Below are positions 7,861 through 15,767 of a DNA stretch of 64,000 bases, piece by piece; the stretch's first letter is position 1, and each line of letters opens with the position of its first letter. The notes below the pieces were generated by a model. The model saw only the letters and a program-made list of their open reading frames with translations, made no database searches and was not told the DNA's origin. The DNA is from Pontibacter ramchanderi (lineage in GTDB: Bacteria > Bacteroidota > Bacteroidia > Cytophagales > Hymenobacteraceae), in assembly GCF_002846395.1 (NCBI RefSeq), contig NZ_PJMU01000001.1, forward strand, positions 1 through 64,000, written 5' to 3'. The position numbers and the translations under genes were made by a program.

Positions 7861-9126
7861 ATGAAAACAATCCTTACCCTTTTTCTGCTGGGTCTATGCA
7901 CGGCTGCTTTTGCACAAAAGAATTTTGTGCCTGGTTATTACATCACACACGAGGGAGAGAAAGTTGAGGTTTATCTCAATGATCTCAACTGGAATAAAAA
8001 CCCCACCTCCATCGAGGTCAGAAAGGATGCGAACAGTTCAGCTTCACAGATGCTTCGTGTCAAGGATATCAAAGGATTTGCTGTTTCGTCTGGCGATGTG
8101 TTTTATTCCTTTGTAGTGGATGTCGATAAGTCGCCGAAGCGGTTGCAGTACATTGAGCTGGGCGCGCAGCCCATCATTACCCGGGATACCGTTTTTCTCC
8201 GGGCCCTGGTAAAAGGCAACACGAGCCTCTATTATTTGAAGGACGAGCATGCGTTGGAGCATTTCTATATTCAAAAAGGCGAAGAGGTACCCGTGGAGTT
8301 GATCAACAGGATTGTAAAGCAAATGAAGGGAGGCAAAACAGGTTATGCGACGCTTCCGATCTACAAAGGCATGTTGCAGGCTAAATTAGTAGATTGCCCG
8401 GAAGTCTCGGAAAAAGCAGACAGAATAGCCTTGAAGCAGAGTGCCCTGAAAAGCATCGTGGAATCCTATAACCAATGCATGGACGGTACCCAAAGCGAAT
8501 ACACGGCTGCCGAAGAGAAAATAAAGCTTAACATTTTTGCACTTGGCGGCATCTTGCAGCACACACTGGATATAGAGGGCACCTCTGACGATGCGTTAAA
8601 CGAAACCGATTTCAAGGGACTGAATTACTCGATCGGGACATCTTTTATTGCCACCTTTCCGAGGGGGCGGGGCAAATTTGCGCTCCTGGCCGAGGCGATG
8701 TACAAATCTTACGAGGTAGAGGGCACCTATATAAAGCGCTATAACAATGCCGGAGACATTTACACCGACACGAAGACCAACTTCGACATGGCTTATGTTG
8801 GCCTCAACACCATGCTGCGCTACAGGCTGATTGATACAGCCATCAAACCATATATCAGCCTTGGCATGGGGAATAATTTTATGGTCTCGCATGAGAGTAA
8901 CCAGGTAATTCTCAACTACACCAGTTCTTCTGAGAGCAGAAGGGAGCGGAAACCTATGGCAGATGTCAGAAAGCATGAGCAGTCGCTGCTATTGGGATTT
9001 GGGGTGGAGGTGAAACGCCTGAGCGCAGAACTTAGATTAGAGAACGGAAACGGTTTTTCCCCTTATAGCGGTGTAGCGTCCAAAAACCACACGCTGGGTC
9101 TTCAGGTAGGCTACTTGCTGAAATAA
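7861..9126 (+). CDS. Exported protein with C-terminal outer-membrane beta-barrel
   Basis: 421 residues with a signal peptide (about 1-18, ending AFA-Q). Residues ~20-200 resemble the N-terminal region of Bacteroidota proteins that begin 'FVPGYYITHEGEKVEVYLND', which binds nothing known. From about residue 215 the sequence has alternating strands typical of an eight- to ten-stranded porin-like barrel ('KLNIFALGGILQHTLDI', 'SIGTSFIATFPRGRGKFALL', 'LGLQVGYLLK' at the end). The final residue is Lys, not the usual Phe. It should sit in the outer membrane; no function can be assigned. The TATACCT word that is common elsewhere is absent from the whole gene. Confidence 0.75.
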   Translation: MKTILTLFLLGLCTAAFAQKNFVPGYYITHEGEKVEVYLNDLNWNKNPTSIEVRKDANSSASQMLRVKDIKGFAVSSGDVFYSFVVDVDKSPKRLQYIELGAQPIITRDTVFLRALVKGNTSLYYLKDEHALEHFYIQKGEEVPVELINRIVKQMKGGKTGYATLPIYKGMLQAKLVDCPEVSEKADRIALKQSALKSIVESYNQCMDGTQSEYTAAEEKIKLNIFALGGILQHTLDIEGTSDDALNETDFKGLNYSIGTSFIATFPRGRGKFALLAEAMYKSYEVEGTYIKRYNNAGDIYTDTKTNFDMAYVGLNTMLRYRLIDTAIKPYISLGMGNNFMVSHESNQVILNYTSSSESRRERKPMADVRKHEQSLLLGFGVEVKRLSAELRLENGNGFSPYSGVASKNHTLGLQVGYLLK

Positions 9127-9130
9127 TAAA

Positions 9131-9168
9131 AAAGAGCTGGCGAATGTGAATAGGCCAGCTCCTTTTTT
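9131..9168. terminator. Bidirectional terminator, beta-barrel gene / M1 peptidase
   Basis: 8-bp stem GAGCTGGC / GCCAGCTC (9134-9141 and 9154-9161) with a 12-nt loop, flanked by A-run and T-run, between convergent genes. Confidence 0.85.
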
Positions 9169-9187
9169 GTCTGTTAACTATTTGCTT

Positions 9188-11791
9188 TTACTGATCACTG
9201 TTTCCTGATAAAATCGTATTCGACCGGAAGACATGGTCCGTGGCCTGCAGAATCTTACCCTTTAGCTTGGGGTTGTAATTCGGGTGCTCGGCCAGGAAAG
9301 TGCGGATCGTCTCGGCGGCCGTTGGGGTTTGGTAATAACCAAAGGTTGATTGCAGCCAATTGGTCGGAAAGAAAATATCGCCGGTGAGCTGTATTTCCTC
9401 TACCAGTTCCAGACTCTCGCGCAGGTACTTCTCGGATGAGTCTACGCGCAGCGGGTGATGCAGGTAGGAGAGGGCCGTGCCAACCCAGGCCTCCTTGTCG
9501 CGGTTGCTGCGGTCTTTGAGCGAGGCGAAGAAGGCGTCGCGTACCTGCTCATCACCCGATAGGGCCGGCAGCAGGAACTGCAGGCGCTTCTGGCGGTCCG
9601 GGTTCTTGATCCGGGTCAGTTGCTGGCGCAGTATACCTTCCGAGTCAGTGTAGTCGCGCACGGCCAGCGAGAGGGCGAGCGAAGTATAGTCGTCTTCGTT
9701 GAGCGTGACACCCGCAGGGGCCTTTTGTGCCTTCCATACCTGGAAAAGGCGGTCTTGTGCCCCCTTGGTCAGGGCAATGTGCTGGTAGGTTTTGAACAGT
9801 AGCTTTTTGGTGTTGCCGGATGATTGCTTCTCCATCGCATCCCACAGGTTTTTCTCAATGGCAGGAGCTATTTCCAGGCGTCTTTCTGGGGTCGTAAATC
9901 TCCAGAAGGTATCACCTAGATAGCCCGTCAGCAATTTCAGATTGAGTTCATCGGTCTCCACGCTTGCCTCCAGCATCATAACGGGCAGTAGAGAAGCAGG
10001 GGTCACTTGCCGATTGTTGAGCATGTTTTCGTACAGGTTGATGTACATAGAGGCGCGCATGACCGGATTGTGCAAACGTTGACTGATACCTGACCTGTAG
10101 CGCAGATCAACCGGGAACACGCCGTAGCCTTGCCCGGAAGAGTTGAAAAGCACAGTGAGCGGAGCGCGTTTCCCAATAGCTTCTGTTAGTGCTACAGCCG
10201 CCTTGTCCATGTTCACGGTGAGTTCCTGCACAGAGTCCGCATACACCAGCGCGACTTCAAAGAGCTGTGGCCAGAGGCGGTCTGAGCCGTCTTCAGCTTT
10301 CTGGGAAACCGCAAAGGAGCTGATCTTGCCGTCTTCCACTTTCAGATCGTAGTCAAATACTGGCCGGCCCGGCTCGTTCACCCATACCTGGTTCCAGGCC
10401 TGCAGGTCTACCGGCGTACGGGCGTCCAGGATCCCGATCAGCTGCGGCCAGGTGGCGTTGCCGTTGGCGTAGGTTTTCAGGTATACCTGCAGCCCTTCCT
10501 GAAAGGCTTTTTCGCCCATCAAGCGCTCCAGTTGCCGCATCATGATCGGGGCTTTGTGGTAGATAATGTGCCCATACAAAGTGCCGGCATCCTGCAGATT
10601 GGCAAGGTCCTGTCGGATCGGGTTGGCGCCAGCGGTGCGGTCCACACTGTAAGCTGCCGGGAAATGGTCGATCAGGAACTTGAGATCATAATTGCTGTCC
10701 TGTACTGTCGTTTTGGAGATTTTGTCGGCCATAAAATTGGCAAACACCTCTTTCATCCACACATCATTGAACCAGCGCATCGTAACAAGGTCGCCAAACC
10801 ACATGTGCGCCGTCTCGTGCGCGATCAGGTTAGAGCGGGCCACGAGTTGGTCCTTGGTAGCGCCTTCGTCCAGAAAGAGGGTAGAAGCCTTGTAATCGAT
10901 CGCGCCCACATGTTCCATGCCCCCATACTGGAAATCAGGTATAGCCACAAAATCGAACTTCTGGAAAGGGTAGGGGATTTGGGTGTAATCCTCCATGAAA
11001 TCCAGCGCATCGCGGTGGATGCTGAAGATCGGTCCGATGCTCCTGAGCTTATCCTCATCAGTTTCGCGATGGTAGAAGTGCATGGCGCGGCCACGCTCGT
11101 TGTTGCTTACCCTGCTGAAATCGCCTGCCACGAAAGAAAAGAGATAGGTCGGGATGGTATCGGAAGGCTGGTAGGTATAAGTCTTGGTGGCACCGGTCAG
11201 CACCGAGTCCTGCAGTGGGGCATTGGCCAGGGCTTTCCAGTTTTGGGGTAGCGTGAGCGAAAGTGTGAATACGGCTTTCAGATCCGGCTGATCGAAGCAG
11301 GGAAACACTGTGCGCGCCCGGTCCGGTACGAGCAAGGTATAGAGGAAGTCTTCGTTGCGGTTAAGTGAGAGGTTACCGGCCGTAAAGTCGATCTGCACGC
11401 TGTTCGTACCAGCTTTTAGCAGTTTTGGGCTTATAACCAAATGTTCGTTCTGGAACGTGAGCGGGGCCTCGCTTCCATTCACCTTTAAACCATGCAGCAT
11501 TTCTGGCTTCTCCTTGAAGTCGATTTGAAGAGGCTGGCTCAGGTCAGAAAGGTCGAAGGTAATTACTTCGGTAGAAGGTATAGGCGCGTCTTTCCCGACC
11601 GGTATTTGCAGTTTGATATTATAATGCACGTTTCGCAGTGTCTGGCTGCGGTGCTCAGCCAGCTGTTGCGAAACACCCGTCTCGACGGGCAAGGTATAGC
11701 TGCTCGAGGCAGGGCCTTTGCTGCAAGCGCCAAGCAGCAGGAGCGACAGGGCCGCCGCGCTTAAGGTATAGTTCAGGTGGTTCATTTGCAT
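9188..11791 (-). CDS. M1 family aminopeptidase, lipoprotein
   Basis: 867-residue zinc metallopeptidase. Lipobox 'LLLLGACSKG' with the lipidated Cys at residue 23 puts it in the periplasm or outer membrane. The catalytic domain has HExxH ('LIAHETAHMWFGD') with the third zinc ligand Glu 18 residues on ('WMKEVFANF'). The exopeptidase motif reads 'GGMEHVGAIDY', a variant of the usual GAMEN. An ERAP1-like helical C-terminal domain fills the last ~350 residues. M1 enzymes remove N-terminal residues from peptides, so a role in periplasmic peptide use is likely. Single gene, no operon partners; ends at the shared terminator. Confidence 0.92.
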   Translation of the reverse strand: MQMNHLNYTLSAAALSLLLLGACSKGPASSSYTLPVETGVSQQLAEHRSQTLRNVHYNIKLQIPVGKDAPIPSTEVITFDLSDLSQPLQIDFKEKPEMLHGLKVNGSEAPLTFQNEHLVISPKLLKAGTNSVQIDFTAGNLSLNRNEDFLYTLLVPDRARTVFPCFDQPDLKAVFTLSLTLPQNWKALANAPLQDSVLTGATKTYTYQPSDTIPTYLFSFVAGDFSRVSNNERGRAMHFYHRETDEDKLRSIGPIFSIHRDALDFMEDYTQIPYPFQKFDFVAIPDFQYGGMEHVGAIDYKASTLFLDEGATKDQLVARSNLIAHETAHMWFGDLVTMRWFNDVWMKEVFANFMADKISKTTVQDSNYDLKFLIDHFPAAYSVDRTAGANPIRQDLANLQDAGTLYGHIIYHKAPIMMRQLERLMGEKAFQEGLQVYLKTYANGNATWPQLIGILDARTPVDLQAWNQVWVNEPGRPVFDYDLKVEDGKISSFAVSQKAEDGSDRLWPQLFEVALVYADSVQELTVNMDKAAVALTEAIGKRAPLTVLFNSSGQGYGVFPVDLRYRSGISQRLHNPVMRASMYINLYENMLNNRQVTPASLLPVMMLEASVETDELNLKLLTGYLGDTFWRFTTPERRLEIAPAIEKNLWDAMEKQSSGNTKKLLFKTYQHIALTKGAQDRLFQVWKAQKAPAGVTLNEDDYTSLALSLAVRDYTDSEGILRQQLTRIKNPDRQKRLQFLLPALSGDEQVRDAFFASLKDRSNRDKEAWVGTALSYLHHPLRVDSSEKYLRESLELVEEIQLTGDIFFPTNWLQSTFGYYQTPTAAETIRTFLAEHPNYNPKLKGKILQATDHVFRSNTILSGNSDQ

Positions 11792-12093
11792 ATGGGTATG
11801 CGTAAAGATAGCGGGATTGTGCTAAATCACAGTTTACCTGAATTTAGTTTTTGATTAAAGGATTGAGGCATAATGTCCCGAAAAAGGATGGAATTGCAGC
11901 CATTGCTACTTTGCAGGTATAAGTACTGTAGTTACAGTATATGTGTGCCCGATTAACTTCTCCTTGCCCTCTTCTTTATCGAGGACCCTACACCTGTAAG
12001 TAGCTAGGCTTAACTTCTCGGGGGTAGAGAGCCCTTTATTTCAAACAAGTTTCTTAACAGAATGACAGCAGATTTCACATGTGCTGTAGAAAG

Positions 12094-12356
12094 TGACCAC
12101 TGGCACGCATCGGAAAACCAACTTGCCCCTTGCGCTATGCAACAAAAAGCTGTGCCAGGTGCACCTAAATGATTACCCACTGTTGGGGGTGAAGGGGTCC
12201 CCCTGTCGAGAGCGTTCAGCGAGTGGGGGTAGGGGCCCTCGATTTGGGGAATCTTGACTTTTTTGCCTACTTTGGGGGTAGGGGCCCTCGATTTGTGTCA
12301 AGACAAAAAGTAGGGCCCGCCCGGCCAGGGCAAGCTATGAAACAGGATAAGTCATG
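12094..12356 (+). repeat. Extragenic repeat, copy A (inverted partner at 17.8-18.1 kb)
   Basis: This stretch aligns almost end to end with the reverse complement of 17822-18055. The best block is 12180-12246 (centre GAAGGGGTCCCCCTGTCGAG and GTGGGGGTAGGGGCCCTCG), with matching flanks 'GGCACGCATCG', 'CAACTTGCCC', 'CAGGTGCACCT' on one side and 'CTTGACTTTTTTGC', 'TGTCAAGACAAAAAG' on the other. CTTGAC and GTCAAG within it can pair. Copy A carries an extra internal duplication of 23 bp (12224-12246 and 12273-12295). No open reading frame or transposase is present. Confidence 0.85.
12224..12295 (+). repeat. 23-bp direct duplication inside repeat copy A
   Basis: TGGGGGTAGGGGCCCTCGAT followed by TTG occurs at 12224-12246 and again at 12273-12295. 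Copy B has it once only, so this is a copy-specific tandem-type duplication. Confidence 0.9.
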
Positions 12357-12378
12357 ATTCAGACAAGCAGCAGCTACG

Positions 12379-12410
12379 CCAGGTATAACCAAAATGCTAG
12401 CTATACCTGG
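12379..12410. repeat. Hairpin made of two inverted TATACCT words
   Basis: CCAGGTATA (12379-12387) and TATACCTGG (12402-12410) form a perfect 9-bp stem with a 14-nt loop. It lies downstream of katE and upstream of the M1 peptidase promoter region. Confidence 0.7.
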
Positions 12411-12485
12411 GCCGGAGGCACCATCCTAATAATCTCGAGTGTGAACGTTCGCGCCATCACGCGTCACGAAAAGAAACAATCTTAA

Positions 12486-12520
12486 AAAGCAAAAGCCGCG
12501 AAACTCGCGGCTCTTGCCCA
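12486..12520 (-). terminator. katE terminator
   Basis: On the minus strand, stem AGCCGCGA / TCGCGGCT (12494-12501 and 12505-12512), loop 3 nt, followed by a T-rich run, 32 bp past the katE stop codon. Confidence 0.8.
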
Positions 12521-12551
12521 AACAAACAATCAATAACAAACATTAGCATCC

Positions 12552-14744
12552 TTAAGCAGGCGTCATAGACTTTTCGCGGTCCCAGTGGCGGTGCTGTTTA
12601 ATTGCCTCAATAAATTTATCTGCGAAACTACCAGCATCAGCATCCGAACCAGCCGTCACCACGCCGCTATGCGACACCACCTTGCCCGATTCCTTGTCCG
12701 CAAAATTCACACCCACTACAAAAGCCTTTTCAAGCAGGTTAATGCCGAAACCTGAGGTCGCGATCGCTTTGCAGTGCTTAAACGCCTCGCTTACAAAATG
12801 AAGTGCATCCCCCAGTCCCATCATCTTGCGCACGCTCTTTTCACCATCCGGAATGTATACGGCATCATACATAATCGAAGCGGTGGTGACATGGCTTTTA
12901 TCTACCTCCAACTCCTGACCAGTACTGGACAGGCGCTTACCCTGAAACTTAGAAACAATTTCGGTCGTGACGCCGGCCGCCTCTAATGCTTCTTTCACCT
13001 GCATTACTTCATTGTAGTCAAAACCATCCTCCAGCAAAATCGCAACTCTTCTGGTTTTCGCTACTTCCTTCTTGTTGCGGTCTATGCTCACAGCCGGAGA
13101 ATCTTTAACAGATTGGCCGCTTGCCATCTTCTTGGAAGCCTCGTCTGCCACATAGTTTCCGGTCGAGATGGAGTCCTCGCCAATTGGCACCTCAACCCCA
13201 ATGCCAGCCGCTACCATGGCGGCAAACTGCGGGTCTACTTTGTGGAAGTTGGCCAGTTGCCTGGCACGTACGGCTTTGGTTTGGACCTTGCCTAGCTCAA
13301 ATCGGGCCGCATCCACCAGGTGTGTTTTCTCATCTTCGGTGAGTGAGTTCCAGAACAGAGTAGACTGTGAGTAGTGATCTTCGAAGCTCTTGCTGCGGGC
13401 CCTGATTTTGTGGCCGTCTACTTTCTCGGCGTAGTGCACGTAGCCTCCCATGTTTTCCGGAGCCATCATCGGGCAGCCGCTGGCCAGGGAGTTGGGCCAA
13501 TAGTTTACCTTGCCTTTGTTGATGGTCTGGCGCATAAAACCGTCCTGCTGGAAGTTGTGCACCGGGCAAACCGGCCGGTTAATCGGAATCTCGGAGAAGT
13601 TCGTGCTGTTGAAACGGTTTAGCTGGGTGTCGAGGTATGAGAACAGCCGCGCCTGCAAAAGCGGGTCGTTTGTCACATCAATGCCGGGTACCAGGTTGCC
13701 CGGGTGAAACGCTACCTGCTCGGTTTCTGCAAAGAAATTGTCCGGGTTGCGGTTCAGCACCATCTTGCCAATAGGCTTTAGCGGCACCAACTCTTCAGGT
13801 ATGATCTTGGTCGCATCGAGCAGATCGAAATCGAACTTGAACTCATCTGCCTCGTCCACCATCTGCACGCAGAGTTCATACTCCGGATAGTTGCCCTGTT
13901 CAATAGCATCCCAGAGATCACGGCGCAGCCAATCCGGATCTTTGCCGGCTAGTTTTTGGGCCTCGTCCCACACGAGCGAGTGTGTACCCATCACCGGTCG
14001 CCAATGGAATTTCACAAAGCGCGCCTTGCCCGCCTCGTTTACGAAACGGAAGGTATGCACGCCAAAGCCTTCCATCATTCTGAAACTTCGGGGGATGGCT
14101 CGGTCGGAGAGCAGCCACATGATCATGTGCGTAGACTCAGGCACCAGGGAAATGAAATCCCAAAAACTGTCCTGGGCGGCAGAGGCCTGGGGTATTTCAT
14201 TGTCTGGGTCCGGCTTCACAGCGTGTACCAGATCGGGGAATTTAATACCATCATGAATAAAGAAGACCGGTATGTTATTGCCTACCAGATCGTAGTTTCC
14301 TTCCTGGGTATAGAACTTGGTAGCGAAGCCCCGGGCATCACGCACGGTGTCCGCTGAACCACGGGAACCGGCCACTGTCGAGAAACGCACAAAAACAGGC
14401 GTTTTAATGCTTGGATCACTCAAAAACTTGGCTTTGGTATAGGCAGCCATCGACTCATAAGGCTGGAAGTAGCCGTGGGCTCCTGCCCCGCGAGCATGCA
14501 CAGCGCGCTCCGGCATCCGCTCGTGGTCAAAGTGGGTCATTTTTTCCCGGAAGTGAAAATCCTCCATCAAAGTCGGCCCACGCTGGCCAGCTTTCAAGGA
14601 GTCATCCGTGTGGTTCACCCTTACCCCCTGATCAGTCGTCATGTACTGGCCTTTGCCGTCTTCCCGGAACTGTTCAAGCTGTTTGTTCTTGCTGTTTTCG
14701 TCTACGCTGTTAGGTTGGGGTTTATTCTGATCTTTCTCTTCCAT
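12552..14744 (-). CDS. katE: Large-subunit catalase HPII (KatE type)
   Basis: 730-residue clade II monofunctional catalase, which dismutates hydrogen peroxide using haem. The catalytic His lies in 'PERAVHARGAGAHGYF', the Asn in 'LVGNNIPVFFIHDG', and the haem-ligand Tyr region is 'LFSYLDTQLNRF'. As expected for the large-subunit class, a C-terminal flavodoxin/DJ-1-like domain follows (from about residue 580: 'RRVAILLEDGFDYNEVMQ', 'AIATSGFGINLLEKAF'). The N-terminus has the charged, disordered extension typical of HPII. Cytoplasmic, tetrameric in known members. Single gene with its own terminator, flanked on both sides by extragenic repeat copies several kb apart. Confidence 0.97.
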   Translation of the reverse strand: MEEKDQNKPQPNSVDENSKNKQLEQFREDGKGQYMTTDQGVRVNHTDDSLKAGQRGPTLMEDFHFREKMTHFDHERMPERAVHARGAGAHGYFQPYESMAAYTKAKFLSDPSIKTPVFVRFSTVAGSRGSADTVRDARGFATKFYTQEGNYDLVGNNIPVFFIHDGIKFPDLVHAVKPDPDNEIPQASAAQDSFWDFISLVPESTHMIMWLLSDRAIPRSFRMMEGFGVHTFRFVNEAGKARFVKFHWRPVMGTHSLVWDEAQKLAGKDPDWLRRDLWDAIEQGNYPEYELCVQMVDEADEFKFDFDLLDATKIIPEELVPLKPIGKMVLNRNPDNFFAETEQVAFHPGNLVPGIDVTNDPLLQARLFSYLDTQLNRFNSTNFSEIPINRPVCPVHNFQQDGFMRQTINKGKVNYWPNSLASGCPMMAPENMGGYVHYAEKVDGHKIRARSKSFEDHYSQSTLFWNSLTEDEKTHLVDAARFELGKVQTKAVRARQLANFHKVDPQFAAMVAAGIGVEVPIGEDSISTGNYVADEASKKMASGQSVKDSPAVSIDRNKKEVAKTRRVAILLEDGFDYNEVMQVKEALEAAGVTTEIVSKFQGKRLSSTGQELEVDKSHVTTASIMYDAVYIPDGEKSVRKMMGLGDALHFVSEAFKHCKAIATSGFGINLLEKAFVVGVNFADKESGKVVSHSGVVTAGSDADAGSFADKFIEAIKQHRHWDREKSMTPA

Positions 14745-14900
14745 GATTTCGTTTGTTTTTGGATATAGGTGAGCTGTCGCTTTAAAGAATCGTGTTCGGA
14801 ATCAATCAACCATACGGGTTACTATTTTGTGTGGTTAAGAAAAAATGAAACTATACAAGATTAAAATGGAATTAAAATAAGACTTTACGGATAGGCTGTA

Positions 14901-14943
14901 CTGGCTATACCTTAGTTATAAGTATAAACACAGGTATAGCCAG
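14901..14943. repeat. Hairpin made of two inverted TATACCT words
   Basis: CTGGCTATACCT (14901-14912) and AGGTATAGCCAG (14932-14943) form a perfect 12-bp stem with a 19-nt loop, in the katE upstream region and just downstream of the RNA ligase-like gene. Confidence 0.75.
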
Positions 14944-14996
14944 CAATCTAAGTAGGAAAATTCGGGGATAGGGAGTAATTGATTGTCAGCCGCTTT

Positions 14997-15548
14997 TTAC
15001 AGACTCAGCTCTTTACGGCCAAAGCCGTACTCGTCTTCCTTCAGGTAGTAGTCGCCGCATTTCTGCAGGATCGTCAGGTTATCCACCGTAATCTCCCAGT
15101 TGAAGTTGTAGTTGAATAGAAACGTTAGGACCGGCCCCAGCACTTCGGGAGTCGTGTCGCCGAGGGCCAGAGAGATGTGGGGGAGCCACATGTTGGGGTT
15201 ATAGTAAACGCCCATCTCGCTGCTCATCTCGGATATGTCGCGGTGCAGGCGGGCGTGCAGCTGGTTGAGCGGCGCTGTACGCAAAACAGGTATGTAAATA
15301 ACGGGCTTTTCTCCCGGAAACACGCCGAGGCCCGTGGTCCGGATGGTAAAAGGTTCTGTCTCGCGGCTCGTTTCGATGAGGTACTGCTGGAGCTCCTCCA
15401 TATCCGGTATTTCGGCCGTGAGCAGGGTCAGGTGCGGATAAGGCGTCATCTTTACCTCGTTGAGGCCAAATTTAGAATCGAGCAACTCGGTCAGTTCGAT
15501 GACACGCGCAGAATGGGAAGGGTCGAGCAGGGAGGTAACTGCGATCAT
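14997..15548 (-). CDS. 2'-5' RNA ligase family protein (2H phosphoesterase fold)
   Basis: 183 residues with two H-x-T/S-x motifs that define the 2H superfamily: 'TPYPHLTLLTAE' and 'MWLPHISLALGD'. Family members act on 2'-5' linkages or 2',3'-cyclic phosphates in RNA or nucleotides; the substrate here is unknown. The start at 15548 gives a normal N-terminus (MIAVTSLLDP). Cytoplasmic. It is divergent from the ABC-F gene and upstream of katE on the same strand, with 252 bp and a hairpin between. Confidence 0.85.
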   Translation of the reverse strand: MIAVTSLLDPSHSARVIELTELLDSKFGLNEVKMTPYPHLTLLTAEIPDMEELQQYLIETSRETEPFTIRTTGLGVFPGEKPVIYIPVLRTAPLNQLHARLHRDISEMSSEMGVYYNPNMWLPHISLALGDTTPEVLGPVLTFLFNYNFNWEITVDNLTILQKCGDYYLKEDEYGFGRKELSL

Positions 15549-15739
15549 AAAAGGTTTGTTTTAAATGCTGTTCTCAACGTCTCGCACACACTTTTCTAAA
15601 AAGCATAAAGCTATAAAACGGGGCACAAGGGATAATGTTTGCCAATGCAGGGCTTTTTACGGCAGGCAACCTTAAGTTTTACGTATGAGGCGGCTTTTGG
15701 TCTGTGGCGCTTTGCGCTGGGGATGTTTCCTAAAATAAG

Positions 15740-15747
15740 TACCTTTG
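15740..15747 (+). promoter_or_regulatory. -7 box for the ABC-F gene
   Basis: TACCTTTG matches TAnnTTTG exactly, 21 bp before the start codon. A TTTG at 15711 is the nearest -33 candidate, but the 25-bp spacing is somewhat long. Confidence 0.55.
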
Positions 15748-15767
15748 TAGCTTAGCTTTCCGAATCT

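Larger units (their letters stand above)
11792..12551. other. Long intergenic region with extragenic repeat copy A
   Basis: No gene is evident in these 760 bp. It holds four AGGTATA/TATACCT words (11915, 12381, 12402, with 11764 just inside the adjacent gene), the complex repeat copy A (about 12094-12356), a hairpin of the TATACCT word (12379-12410) and the katE terminator. Confidence 0.6.

Noticed and set aside
12094-12356. Repeat copy A as an insertion sequence
   Set aside because: No transposase ORF, no terminal inverted repeats of the IS kind, no target duplication seen.
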